Part shown: positions 45,337-54,213 of the stretch, in pieces | Numbering within the stretch: position 1 is the stretch's first letter | How the letters are laid out: each line of letters starts with the position of its first letter | DNA from: Gallionella sp. | GTDB taxonomy: Bacteria > Pseudomonadota > Gammaproteobacteria > Burkholderiales > Gallionellaceae | Length of the DNA: 64,000 nucleotides | Reading direction: 5' to 3' | Assembly (NCBI GenBank): GCA_028687335.1 | Contig: JAQUAI010000010.1 | Coordinates: 1-64,000 of the forward strand | Notes under the pieces: model-generated | What the model was told of the DNA's origin: nothing | Seen by the model: the letters and a program-made list of their open reading frames with translations, nothing else | Databases searched by the model: none | Translations under genes and position numbers: made by a program

Positions 45337-46791
45337 ATGAACCTTCATCTTGACCAAGTCAGACGCGAGGCCAGCGCATTGCTGGATTCCAAACGTCGTG
45401 CCGAACTTGGTCAATACATGACACCCTCTTCCATCGCTGAATTCATGGCATCACTCTTCACGTACAACGGATATGCCAAACTGCTTGATGCTGGCGCAGG
45501 TGTGGGGTCTCTCACCTCAGCGTTCATTGAGAAGGCGCAACGTGAAGGTACGAATGTTGTCGCTGAGGTTTGGGAAATCGATCCGCTACTGGGGAATTAC
45601 TTAACAACAACACTAGCTGACAGCATGGCTCAAGGTTCGGGAAATATCAGCGCACACCTGCACGCCACCGACTTCATTGAAGATGCGACCTCCGCTATAC
45701 AGTTTGAATCTGCGAATCACTACACCCACGCGATTCTCAATCCGCCTTACAAAAAAATAACATCCCATTCCAAACATCGCAAGCTGTTGAGAGCCGTCGG
45801 CATCGAGACGGTGAATCTGTACACCGCCTTCGTTGCCCTATCCATTTTGATGATGCGGGAAGGCGGCGAAATCGTCGCTATCATCCCGCGTTCTTTTTGC
45901 AATGGCAGTTATTACCGCCCCTTCCGCCAGCTACTTTTGCGTCACTGTGCCATACAACAACTGCATTTATTTGAAAGTCGCAGCAAAGCATTTCAAGATG
46001 ATGATGTGTTGCAAGAGAACATCATCCTGCACCTCATCAAAGGCGGTAAACAGGGCTCGGTCACCATATCCACTTCGCTTGATGCTCAATTCACCGACTA
46101 TCAACAGGCCACTTTCGATATTCAAGACATCGTCCATGCGAACGACGCTGAACAATTCATTCGCATTCCAACCACACTTACCCACACCCACCTACCCGCT
46201 TTGTGTATCCACACTTTGCAAGAACTGGGATTAGCGGTCTGCACGGGGCAAGTGGTTGATTTTCGATTGAAAGATTATTGGTGCGAAGCCAACAGCGACG
46301 ATGCCATCCCCTTGCTTTACCCTCACCACTTCAGTCATGGGGAATTTTCATGGCCGAAAGTTCACAAGAAACCTAACGCACTGCGCCACTCTCCCGAGAT
46401 TGAAAAATGGCTGATGCCGCGAGGTCACTATGTGCTGGTAAAGCGCTTTTCTGCCAAGGAAGAAAGACGTAGATTAGTGGCTTACCACCTATCCGCAGAT
46501 GAACTCAAGGCGAGCCATTTCGGATTTGAAAATCACTGGAACGTCTTTCATATCGACAAACATGGTTTAAGTGAGGACGTCGCAAAAGGCTTAAGTATTT
46601 TCCTGAATTCCACACAATTGGATGAGCACTTCCGTGTATTTTCAGGTCACACTCAAGTCAACGCGACTGACTTGCGCAATATGCGCTACCCAAGTCTAAA
46701 GCAGCTAGGTGAGTTAGCTCGACGAGCTACAGGATCAGCCCAGACCCAAACCAGCATTGATCGCCTTATAGATGAGCTTGAAATCGCATGA
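45337..46791 (+). CDS. Type II adenine-N6 DNA methyltransferase (PstI/BsuBI type)
   Basis: 484 residues. LGQYMTP near residue 24, motif I LLDAGAGVGSLT (49-60), and motif IV NPPY (135-138) mark an N6-adenine methyltransferase of the gamma class. Its C-terminal target-recognition part is less conserved. It protects DNA from the endonuclease gene that overlaps it by 4 bp (ATGA). It sits 3 bp after prmB. Confidence 0.92.
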   Translation: MNLHLDQVRREASALLDSKRRAELGQYMTPSSIAEFMASLFTYNGYAKLLDAGAGVGSLTSAFIEKAQREGTNVVAEVWEIDPLLGNYLTTTLADSMAQGSGNISAHLHATDFIEDATSAIQFESANHYTHAILNPPYKKITSHSKHRKLLRAVGIETVNLYTAFVALSILMMREGGEIVAIIPRSFCNGSYYRPFRQLLLRHCAIQQLHLFESRSKAFQDDDVLQENIILHLIKGGKQGSVTISTSLDAQFTDYQQATFDIQDIVHANDAEQFIRIPTTLTHTHLPALCIHTLQELGLAVCTGQVVDFRLKDYWCEANSDDAIPLLYPHHFSHGEFSWPKVHKKPNALRHSPEIEKWLMPRGHYVLVKRFSAKEERRRLVAYHLSADELKASHFGFENHWNVFHIDKHGLSEDVAKGLSIFLNSTQLDEHFRVFSGHTQVNATDLRNMRYPSLKQLGELARRATGSAQTQTSIDRLIDELEIA

Positions 46792-47741
46792 GTAAAATAC
46801 AAGTTCGCATAGACGAAGCGCTGTCGGTACTGACTCAACTAGGTATGCCTAATGAACAGTTGAATGAGCGAACCGCCATCAGCTTATTGGCATTGCTGGA
46901 TTTACCCATCACCAAGTCTTGGAGTGAAGCAAGCAATCCAATGTTAGGTATTCGTGCGATCCTCGATTTCTCGCGTGAAAAACTGAAACATCCTTACGCT
47001 GAGAACTCACGCGAGAGCTTTCGCAAATATAGCGTCAAGCAATTGGTCGCAGCGGGTGTATTGCTGCTCAATCCAGACGCGCCTGAGCGAGCAGTTAACA
47101 GCGCGAAGAATTGCTATCAAGTAGAAACCAGCGCACTTATCTTGCTACGGAAATTCGGCAGCAAGAGCTGGAAGAAATCCCTCGTTACGTATTTGGAATC
47201 CAGACAAACGTTAGCAGATCAATTCGCCCAACATCGTGAATTGCAACGTATCCCAGTGGTCATCAACTCCAAGTTGAAGATCAAATTAAGCGCAGGCAAG
47301 CACTCCGACCTCATTCGCCAAATCATCGAAGAATTCATTCCACATTTCGTTCCTGGCGGCGAACTCATTTATGTCGGCGACACAGGCACTAAGTGGGGAT
47401 ATTTCGATGAGCCACTGCTCCATAGCCTTAACATTAAAGTGGGTGCCCATGGAAAGATGCCTGATGTGGTCATTTATTATCGTGAAAAGAATTGGCTCAT
47501 TCTTGTCGAAGCAGTAGCCAGTAGCGGACCTGTTGATGGCATACGTCATGCCGAATTGGCAGCGCTCTTCAAAGCCAGTACTGCAGGGCTTGTATATGTC
47601 ACCGCATTTCCAGATCGAGGTGAAATCATGCGCAAGTTCCTTTCTGTTGTTGCTTGGGAAACCGAGGTGTGGTGCGCTAGTGATACCACCCACTTGATTC
47701 ATTTCAACGGCACTCGCTTTCTCGGGCCTTACACCAAGTAA
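46788..47741 (+). CDS. Type II restriction endonuclease, BsuBI/PstI family
   Basis: 317 residues. The family core is clear: GDTGTKWGYFDEPLLHSLNI (about 201-220), HGKMPDVVIYY and WLILVEAVASSGPVDGIRHAEL, whose acidic and lysine residues would form the PD-(D/E)XK nuclease site. Known family members cut CTGCAG; whether this one does is unproven. CTGCAG sites occur in the window (6998-7003, 9906-9911), so they must be methylated if it does. hpnC starts 6 bp later. Confidence 0.92.
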   Translation: MSKIQVRIDEALSVLTQLGMPNEQLNERTAISLLALLDLPITKSWSEASNPMLGIRAILDFSREKLKHPYAENSRESFRKYSVKQLVAAGVLLLNPDAPERAVNSAKNCYQVETSALILLRKFGSKSWKKSLVTYLESRQTLADQFAQHRELQRIPVVINSKLKIKLSAGKHSDLIRQIIEEFIPHFVPGGELIYVGDTGTKWGYFDEPLLHSLNIKVGAHGKMPDVVIYYREKNWLILVEAVASSGPVDGIRHAELAALFKASTAGLVYVTAFPDRGEIMRKFLSVVAWETEVWCASDTTHLIHFNGTRFLGPYTK

Positions 47742-47747
47742 TCAAAT

Positions 47748-48557
47748 ATGTCTGTAGATCATTACGAAAACTTCCCCGTCGCTTCCATTCTGATGCCCAA
47801 GCGGCTGCGCAAGCCAGTCGCTGCCATCTATCACTTTGCCCGCACGGCGGATGACATCGCCGACGAAGGAAATTTGCCTGACGATGAACGCCTGCGCCAG
47901 CTAGATGTATTTCACGCCCAGCTCGACAGCATCGGCAATCACGCGCCCCCCTCTTCTTCACTGTTTGCCAACCTCGCCAGTGAAGTCGCGGCATACAATC
48001 TGCCGATGCAACCCCTCTACGATCTGCTGGATGCCTTCTCGCAAGATGTCATCAAAAAGCGTTACGCGAACTACGATGAGTTGCTCGACTACTGCCGTCG
48101 CTCTGCCAATCCCGTGGGCACGCTGCTCTTACATCTGTACGAGGAAGCCACACCCGTCAACCTCGCCTACTCCAACGCCATCTGCACCTCGCTGCAACTC
48201 ATCAACTTCTGGCAGGACGTTGCCAAAGACATCGCCATATCCCGCATCTACCTGCCACAAGATGAGATGACTCGCTTCGGCGTGACGGAAGAACAGATAG
48301 CCCAAGCGCGATGTGATGACGCGTGGCGTGCATTGATGAAATTCCAGATCGAGCGCGCCCGCGCTTTGATGCTGTACGGCAAACCACTCGGCACCATCCT
48401 CACCGGACGCATCGGCTTAGAGATGCGCATGATCATTCAGGGCGGCCTGCGCATCCTCGACAAGATCGAAGCCGCGAACTACGACGTATTCAACAAGCGC
48501 CCAGTATTGCGCCCATTCGACTGGGTTATCATGCTGGCCAAATCTGCCCCCCTCTGA
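47748..48557 (+). CDS. hpnC: Hydroxysqualene synthase HpnC
   Basis: 269 residues, squalene/phytoene synthase fold. FARTADDIADEG holds the first Asp-rich motif and FWQDVAKDIAISRIYLP the second. YNLPMQPLYDLLDAF is typical. HpnC, HpnD and HpnE make squalene from farnesyl diphosphate for hopanoids. The sequence continues directly into hpnD, 5 bp apart. Confidence 0.92.
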   Translation: MSVDHYENFPVASILMPKRLRKPVAAIYHFARTADDIADEGNLPDDERLRQLDVFHAQLDSIGNHAPPSSSLFANLASEVAAYNLPMQPLYDLLDAFSQDVIKKRYANYDELLDYCRRSANPVGTLLLHLYEEATPVNLAYSNAICTSLQLINFWQDVAKDIAISRIYLPQDEMTRFGVTEEQIAQARCDDAWRALMKFQIERARALMLYGKPLGTILTGRIGLEMRMIIQGGLRILDKIEAANYDVFNKRPVLRPFDWVIMLAKSAPL

Positions 48558-48562
48558 AACCG

Positions 48563-49396
48563 ATGGACTCTTACCAGTACTGCGTAGACAAGACGAAACA
48601 AAGCGGCTCCAGTTTCACCAGCAGCTTCCGCTTCCTCTCCCAAGATAGACGGCAAGCCATGACCGTTTTGTACGCCTTCTGCCGCGAGGTGGATGATGTG
48701 GTAGATGAATGTTCGGACGCCGATGTGGCGCGCACCACGCTCAACTGGTGGCGCAACGAAGTGGCGGCAGTATTCGGAGGCCAACCGACGCACCCGGTTT
48801 GTCAGGCACTGATACCCGTCGTCAAACGCTTCAATCTGCCACAAGAGCACCTGCTAGAGATCATCGACGGTATGGAGATGGACCTCGACCAGCCGCGATA
48901 TGCCGACTTCAAATCACTGCAACTGTATTGCTATCGCGTCGCCTCCGTGGTCGGCCTGCTGTCGGCTGAGATCTTCGGCTACACGGATCGTGAGACATTG
49001 AAATACGCGCACGACCTAGGCATCGCCTTCCAACTCACCAACATCATCCGCGACGTGGGCGAGGATGCACGACGCAACCGCATCTATCTACCGATGGACG
49101 AGATGCAGCAGTTCGGCGTCACCGCTGCCGACATCCTCAACTCACGCGAGACAGAGAATTTCCAAAAACTGATGGCGTTCCAGATCGAACGCGCACAGCG
49201 TTTCTATGACCAAGCACTCGCCCATCTGCCCGCAGCGGATCGCAAGGCACAACGCGCTGGACTCATCATGGCGGCCATCTATCGTGCTGTGCTAGAAGAA
49301 GTCGAACGTAGCGGCTGCCATGTGTTGAAAGAGCGTATCTCACTCGGCACGGGTTACAAGCTGTGGCTCGCATGCAAAGCATGGCTCACGAATTGA
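48563..49396 (+). CDS. hpnD: Presqualene diphosphate synthase HpnD
   Basis: 277 residues from the ATG at 48563; a longer frame from 48323 lies within hpnC and is not real. FCREVDDVVDE and IIRDVGEDARRNRIYLPMDEM are the two Asp-rich motifs. It joins two farnesyl diphosphates to presqualene diphosphate. hpnE, usually next, is missing here; a decayed DUF4160 gene follows instead. Confidence 0.93.
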   Translation: MDSYQYCVDKTKQSGSSFTSSFRFLSQDRRQAMTVLYAFCREVDDVVDECSDADVARTTLNWWRNEVAAVFGGQPTHPVCQALIPVVKRFNLPQEHLLEIIDGMEMDLDQPRYADFKSLQLYCYRVASVVGLLSAEIFGYTDRETLKYAHDLGIAFQLTNIIRDVGEDARRNRIYLPMDEMQQFGVTAADILNSRETENFQKLMAFQIERAQRFYDQALAHLPAADRKAQRAGLIMAAIYRAVLEEVERSGCHVLKERISLGTGYKLWLACKAWLTN

Positions 49397-49429
49397 CCCA
49401 TCCCAACGCGAGTAGCGCAATGTTCCAAT

Positions 49430-49666
49430 TCAGTGATGGAAGAACTCATGCCATTTCCCCTTGAATAAATCTTGATGCTCGAAAATCGCCGCCTCAATGC
49501 GTCGTAACTCGGTGAGGCTGATATTGCGGCTTTTCGCTCAACGTATCGGCCATAGCCAGTATTTACATTATCCATCGCCCGTGTTTACATGAATGTGCGG
49601 CGACTCCATTCCTTCATCAGAATAAAAATGGAAGCGCCAATTTAGCAGACGTAGGACGGTAGGCCC
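49430..49666 (-). pseudogene. Decayed DUF4160 gene
   Basis: Read on the minus strand, PTVLRLLNWRFHFYSDEG and SPHIHVNTGDG are the DUF4160 start. In the same frame come a TAA (49570-49568), CKYWLWPIR, a TGA, and then NISLTELRRIEAAIFEHQ and KGKWHEFFHH to the stop at 49430. The usual ATG before PTVLR is GGG. Three lesions show it is dead. DUF4160 genes often pair with DUF2442 in toxin-antitoxin-like units; no partner remains. Confidence 0.8.
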
Positions 49667-49743
49667 AGTACGGTAGAGATGAATTACGGAGAATTCTAGA
49701 CCAAAGATTTTTAGTGGATGAGCGTGCTGTGAGTGATGATTAG

Positions 49744-49780
49744 TGGGGCTGCAAAGTATTTTGAACCCGCCCCCAATAGT
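49744..49780. repeat. 37-bp dispersed repeat, left of rhodanese
   Basis: GGGCTGCAAAGTATTTTGAACCCGCCCCCAATAG aligns with 50504-50540 with about seven differences. A shorter related piece lies at 37013-37033. The copies flank the rhodanese gene. Confidence 0.65.
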
Positions 49781-49862
49781 ATTTCCAATAGCTAATGTGT
49801 CACGTTGCACACACCGAAAAAAATCCGAACCAGAGCACTTCAGTTACGAGCGCGCAAGTGTG

Positions 49863-50438
49863 TCAGATCACCGTAAGGCCCAGCGAGCACCAGTCCTGCA
49901 TGCCGCCGCGATACCACTTCAACTTTGCGACCGGGTAGCCCAGCGCAAGCAGCGTGCGGATGTAGTTCGGTGTCTGCCCGCACCACGGGCCGTTGCAGAA
50001 GATGGCGAGTGTGTGCGCGTTGCTGAAATCGAAAGCCCCAGCAACCTCCCGCGCACCGAACAGCTCGACCAGCGTCTGCTTCACACCGGGCAGATCGGTG
50101 GCATGCCCCGCCATGTTTTGCGCATAAGGCACATTGATCGCACCGGGGATGGTGCCTTTCGCATACCAGTCCGGCGTGCGCGAATCCACCACCATCAGCG
50201 TCTCATCGCCCCCGCGTATGCGCTTCAGATGATCCAGCACCTCCAACTCGCCCAACGTCTCCACCCCCACAGCCAATTGCATAGGCTGGATGCAGTAAGG
50301 CGGGCATTTGCGCGCAGTCGCGGCATAGTCAGCGCGGATCGTGGCGGCAGGGTCTTCTTCGCGCCGTATCGTCACCAGCTTGCCAAGGTGGAGAGCCTCT
50401 ACCGTGGGCATGCCGAGGGTGATGTTGTAGTCAGTCAT
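49863..50438 (-). CDS. Rhodanese-domain protein
   Basis: 191 residues. The rhodanese domain spans about residues 60-190: VVDSRTPDWYAKGTIPGAINVPYA and the active-site loop FCNGPWCGQTPN with catalytic Cys and a second Cys four residues on. Likely a sulfurtransferase or persulfide carrier. The N-terminal 60 residues are a separate unassigned segment. It stands alone on the minus strand between dispersed repeats, which may mark an inserted unit. Confidence 0.87.
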   Translation of the reverse strand: MTDYNITLGMPTVEALHLGKLVTIRREEDPAATIRADYAATARKCPPYCIQPMQLAVGVETLGELEVLDHLKRIRGGDETLMVVDSRTPDWYAKGTIPGAINVPYAQNMAGHATDLPGVKQTLVELFGAREVAGAFDFSNAHTLAIFCNGPWCGQTPNYIRTLLALGYPVAKLKWYRGGMQDWCSLGLTVI

Positions 50439-50503
50439 GGCGATTTATATGGGGAGACAAGATTGAACGGAGATTGTATCGGAGTGGCTTGATGTTCCGG
50501 TGG

Positions 50504-50540
50504 AGGGCTGCAAGATATTCCGAACCCGCCCCCAGTAGTT
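50504..50540. repeat. 37-bp dispersed repeat, right of rhodanese
   Basis: Second copy of the repeat at 49744-49780, same orientation. Confidence 0.65.
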
Positions 50541-50551
50541 ACGTGTTGAGC

Positions 50552-50848
50552 TTAAAGTTCCGTATAGCCAGCTTCCTGCTGGCTGCGCACAGCAAGTACA
50601 AAAACGGTGTCTATTTCAACAATATAACGGTACAGCGCTACATAACCGTGTGAACTGCGCCCGATCACCAGCTCTCGCTTATCGTTATTCGCGGGGCGAC
50701 CAATCATGGGATTGTGTTCCAGCACGTTGAGCGCCTCAATGATCTCCCTGATACGCAACGCCGGATTCTCAACCTGAAATTGGGCGAGATGATCGAGGAT
50801 GCGATCAAAGTCATCCCCCACCTCCGGCGCTAATTCGATGTGCGACAC
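50552..50848 (-). CDS. ParE/RelE family toxin
   Basis: 98 residues. MSHIELAPEVGDDFDRILDHL, LEHNPMIGRPANNDKRELVI and the C-terminal VFVLAVRSQQEAGYTEL are typical of ParE toxins. The antitoxin stop lies 2 bp upstream of its start. The pair is intact and next to the SIR2-HerA genes. Confidence 0.88.
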   Translation of the reverse strand: MSHIELAPEVGDDFDRILDHLAQFQVENPALRIREIIEALNVLEHNPMIGRPANNDKRELVIGRSSHGYVALYRYIVEIDTVFVLAVRSQQEAGYTEL

Positions 50849-50850
50849 AA

Positions 50851-51135
50851 TCAGCGCGCCAGTTTGCGGGCGACCGGACGCTTTGCCTTGTTACCGGCGA
50901 CACGCTCTTCCAAATAACCGCGCATTTCCTGCCAGGAAACCGTCTTCCCGGTGGCAGCAATACGGGCATAGCGCTCCTCGGCAACCGCATCAAAATCGGC
51001 TCGCCGTCCTTCCTGTGCTGTTTTTTCCGCGATGGCTTCAAGAATAAAACCGTGCGTGCTAATGCCCGCACGTTTCGCCGCCGTAGCAACGCGGGCTTTT
51101 AGCTCTTCCGGCAAACGTATAGTGGTTGTGGACAT
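50851..51135 (-). CDS. Ribbon-helix-helix antitoxin (CopG/ParD-like)
   Basis: 94 residues from the ATG at 51135, with GGGAG 6 nt upstream. The N-terminus TTTIRLPEELKARVATAAKR is the DNA-binding ribbon-helix-helix; the C-terminal half binds the toxin. It probably represses its own operon. Upstream frame to 51198 is a false extension. Confidence 0.87.
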   Translation of the reverse strand: MSTTTIRLPEELKARVATAAKRAGISTHGFILEAIAEKTAQEGRRADFDAVAEERYARIAATGKTVSWQEMRGYLEERVAGNKAKRPVARKLAR

Positions 51136-51329
51136 ACGCATCTCCCAAGGTTTAAATGCATGAGCATACGGTAGCACATTAGCGCTACAGCGCGCCATAT
51201 TCCCAACATTCAGCCCACGCTTACTTGTCCTTTACTCTGCAAGCCATCCGGTTTTGTTTGATCGAGAAGGATGTGATGCGGACTTTGGGTTGTTGAAGTA
51301 ATGTGCAAATACAAGACTTAGATGGGCGA

Positions 51330-51358
51330 AAAAATGGCGACTGAGGTCGCCATTTTTA
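51330..51358 (-). terminator. Terminator of the SIR2-HerA operon
   Basis: AAAAATGGCGAC and GTCGCCATTTTT are perfect 12-nt arms around TGAG. It lies 26 bp after the herA stop and works in either direction. Confidence 0.9.
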
Positions 51359-51383
51359 TTAGTGGCCAGCGCCTAGTCGTTCC

Positions 51384-53132
51384 TTAGCGTGTTTGCCGAC
51401 GAAGTGCCTCAACAGCCTTGGATACGGCGTCTACCTTTGGTTCTTGCGTTGCCCATTCTGTCCAGAATTGTCTGGTTGCACTTGCGGGCTCAATGGTGGG
51501 CTTGTCGAGTCGAATTCTAGTTGGGAGCAGAATTGAATCGCCCAGCAGTAATGCCTCACCGGTATCAAGCAAAGGCAATATATCGGTCAAGCCCCCCATA
51601 GATTCTGGCATCAAACGCTTTACGACATTTTGATCTTGATCGTTGGTAAGACGCAAAACTAAGAAATTGTTGCACTGACTCAGAATTGTTCGGCTTACAT
51701 CCGATGGACGTTGACTAACGACAAGCAACGAAACGCCGTATTTTCGGCCTTCTTTCGCGATTCGCTCAAAAGATTCGAGAGCTCGTTTTTCTGCCGCTTC
51801 CGCAGCATCGCGAACAGGTAAATACAAGTGGGCTTCATCGCAGACGATGGTTAATGGATGTCGTGATGATGGCTCCATCCAGAATTGCACGCTATAGAGC
51901 AATCTCGCCAATACGCCAGTAACTATAGGAAGTATGTCAGAAGGGACTTCTGAGAAATCGATTATTTTGACGCCCTTCTTGCCATCCCCCGCAGAGAAGA
52001 GTTGCGCAAGCAAGGTGTTTAACCAATCGTATGCGAGACAGGTTTGTGGTGGCTGAAACATAAACCCACAGCGTCTGTCGTCTATTTTTGCATTCATGCG
52101 AACAATAAATCGCGTTAATTTATCGTACCAAGGACCTGCTTTATCTGTACCCGCTTTTGCTCCATCGACCCGCTGAATATTGTCAGTGTGAAGTAAGCTT
52201 AAAAGGTCGCTGATGGAATATGGAATGGGTGAGTCCACGGTGAAAGTTGGCAGCACATCTTGCTTGCCAAGACCGGTAAGAGTTTTTTCTTTGAGAGCTC
52301 GAACGTGTTCAGTAAATCGTGCCGCTTGATTGGGGGCATTGTCATCACTACGATCAAGGATCATCGCGAGCATTTCTTCACGATTTAGTAGCCAGTATGG
52401 AAGAAACAGGCAATGGTCATCAGGTGCGTCGAGGTCTCCTGGTCCTGCAATTCGATACTGTTCAGCGGTAGGAGTTGTTCCTTGACAGAGCGTAGAGTAT
52501 TCACCGTGCATGTCGAACACGATAAGGTTTGGAGCTTTTAGGGCTGCTGCCCGTTCCAACATCAAAGCAACTGCCCAGCTTTTCCCTGAACCTGTGCTTC
52601 CTAAAATCGCAGCATGTCGCTGGAAGAATTTATCTCCATTTGCAATTGCAATAGCCGACTCATCTGCGATGAAGTGGCCGAGCGTCAAACGTTCTCCTTC
52701 TTTCACCTTTGCAGAAAGCAGGTTCATAAAGCGCTGCAAATTCGGGCCGCTTACTTGAAAGCAATCTCGATCAACCTGTGGAAAACTGTCCGCCCCGCGT
52801 TTGAATGTGTTCGATGCGTTTCCGTCAATGGTGCGATATGTTCCAATCAGAACTATTTTGATGAAATCTTCTTGAGTCTCTCCTGTGGGAATATTTCCGC
52901 CCTCATCAGTCTCGTCAATAAGGAGCTTTTCGGTCACTGTTCGCGAGGCTTTCTCGACAAGTCCAATTAAAAATTCATTTGTGGTTCGACCTTGAATGGC
53001 GACGAGATTGCCCACTGCAATGGTAGTCATGTGCTGATGTTCTTCTACAGAGATCAATACACGGCTTGTATCTACAGCGGCGACACGACCAAGGCGATCT
53101 GCCTCAGTAAATTGAAGAGCGGCGTTTGTCAT
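51384..53132 (-). CDS. HerA-family ATPase, partner of SIR2 in defence
   Basis: 582 residues from the ATG overlapping the SIR2 stop (ATGA). An N-terminal HAS-barrel (about residues 10-100) is followed by Walker A GSTGSGKS (178-185) and Walker B TIVCDEAHLYLPV, with LVVSQRPSDVSRTILSQCNNF after it. HerA proteins form hexameric ring motors on DNA. In SIR2-HerA systems (also called Nezha) the ring assembles with SIR2 to deplete NAD+ during phage infection. The AT content is higher than in surrounding housekeeping genes, as expected of acquired genes. Confidence 0.92.
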   Translation of the reverse strand: MTNAALQFTEADRLGRVAAVDTSRVLISVEEHQHMTTIAVGNLVAIQGRTTNEFLIGLVEKASRTVTEKLLIDETDEGGNIPTGETQEDFIKIVLIGTYRTIDGNASNTFKRGADSFPQVDRDCFQVSGPNLQRFMNLLSAKVKEGERLTLGHFIADESAIAIANGDKFFQRHAAILGSTGSGKSWAVALMLERAAALKAPNLIVFDMHGEYSTLCQGTTPTAEQYRIAGPGDLDAPDDHCLFLPYWLLNREEMLAMILDRSDDNAPNQAARFTEHVRALKEKTLTGLGKQDVLPTFTVDSPIPYSISDLLSLLHTDNIQRVDGAKAGTDKAGPWYDKLTRFIVRMNAKIDDRRCGFMFQPPQTCLAYDWLNTLLAQLFSAGDGKKGVKIIDFSEVPSDILPIVTGVLARLLYSVQFWMEPSSRHPLTIVCDEAHLYLPVRDAAEAAEKRALESFERIAKEGRKYGVSLLVVSQRPSDVSRTILSQCNNFLVLRLTNDQDQNVVKRLMPESMGGLTDILPLLDTGEALLLGDSILLPTRIRLDKPTIEPASATRQFWTEWATQEPKVDAVSKAVEALRRQTR

Positions 53133-54181
53133 GCTGATAACACTCCTTTTACGAATTCCTCTACATCCCACCAATTAACATCAGGTATTAAGTGCGAGCC
53201 TGTGGCAGTCGTTACAACAGTGCCTGGGGCTGCTTTATCGGCATGACAAGACAGAGCAACTAAATTTGGAGATTGATTGAGTGCTTCTAGTGCCTTATCT
53301 GAAAGCTGCCAAGTGAGGAGTAAGCCTCTAGTTCCTGCCGCCAACCTTGCTAATAAATGCGTTTGCAAATGTTCATCGTTAAACCCATAGCCTATGCAAA
53401 GAACTGCACTTGCATTGTCGATAGCCGCATTGCCTTGTTCACGGTGCGCATCAAATGGCTGTTGGTAACCCTTCCGATATTTTCCAACCCCCGGAGTAAT
53501 AATCAGTCGTTGCCCAGTAAGTGGCATGACGCTGGCGACAACGCCGCCCCCAGATGAATACCAGTCCAAACTGCCATGAGGTTTAAACAGCCGAACACGA
53601 CTTCGATAATGCAGGCGTGGCGATTTTGAGTTGCGTAACACGCCTTGAACAAATGATTTTTCGCTAGCCTCAGGGTTGTGAGAGCCCCAATAGCGGCCAA
53701 TCATCATCGTATCAACGCCCCAGCCTGCACGCTCAACTGTGAACTCGATTAATCGGTCATAGTTGGTTGTGATAATGCGAGCAACCTTAGGATTTGTTGC
53801 CGACAAGTGTGGCAACAAAGTCGTTAGTTTCAATTTGCGACCTGCGTTCAAACACGCCTCAATCGCAGCTAGTTCCTTCGACAGAACAAAATCAGCAGTA
53901 ACTGAAATAACAGCATCTTCAACGGCCTCGTTCGCCGTGGCTTTATGTAATGCAAGCTCTAAACCATCTCCGGCATCAAGATGTACTTTAATTTCATTCC
54001 ATACAGACAAGTCGGCGGCAGTGAGCAAGGTTGGAATTTTTGCACACAACTCATCTGCTAGAGCCCCCATGCTTGGGAGTCCCTCGGCACACGATAAGCC
54101 AGAACCGACGATAGTTACCAAGTCATCTGTAAACAGTGCCTGTAACTTTTTCTTTAGGATATCGATTTCGTTATTTGTCAT
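53129..54181 (-). CDS. SIR2-domain NADase of a SIR2-HerA defence system
   Basis: 350 residues. NAD-binding GSGLS (26-30), TTNYD (138-142) and the catalytic His in PHGS (His 202) are intact. The C-terminal part ends in WWDVEEFVKGVLSA. In defence systems such domains cleave NAD+ and stop growth of infected cells. No zinc finger of deacetylase sirtuins is present. The stop overlaps herA's start, so the two are made in fixed ratio. Confidence 0.92.
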   Translation of the reverse strand: MTNNEIDILKKKLQALFTDDLVTIVGSGLSCAEGLPSMGALADELCAKIPTLLTAADLSVWNEIKVHLDAGDGLELALHKATANEAVEDAVISVTADFVLSKELAAIEACLNAGRKLKLTTLLPHLSATNPKVARIITTNYDRLIEFTVERAGWGVDTMMIGRYWGSHNPEASEKSFVQGVLRNSKSPRLHYRSRVRLFKPHGSLDWYSSGGGVVASVMPLTGQRLIITPGVGKYRKGYQQPFDAHREQGNAAIDNASAVLCIGYGFNDEHLQTHLLARLAAGTRGLLLTWQLSDKALEALNQSPNLVALSCHADKAAPGTVVTTATGSHLIPDVNWWDVEEFVKGVLSA

Positions 54182-54213
54182 GGAAAGTTAATAAAAATAA
54201 AAAAGCATCGCAA

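Noticed and set aside
48323-48562. 80-codon extension of hpnD
   Set aside because: It lies inside hpnC in another frame; the HpnD fold starts at MDSYQYC.
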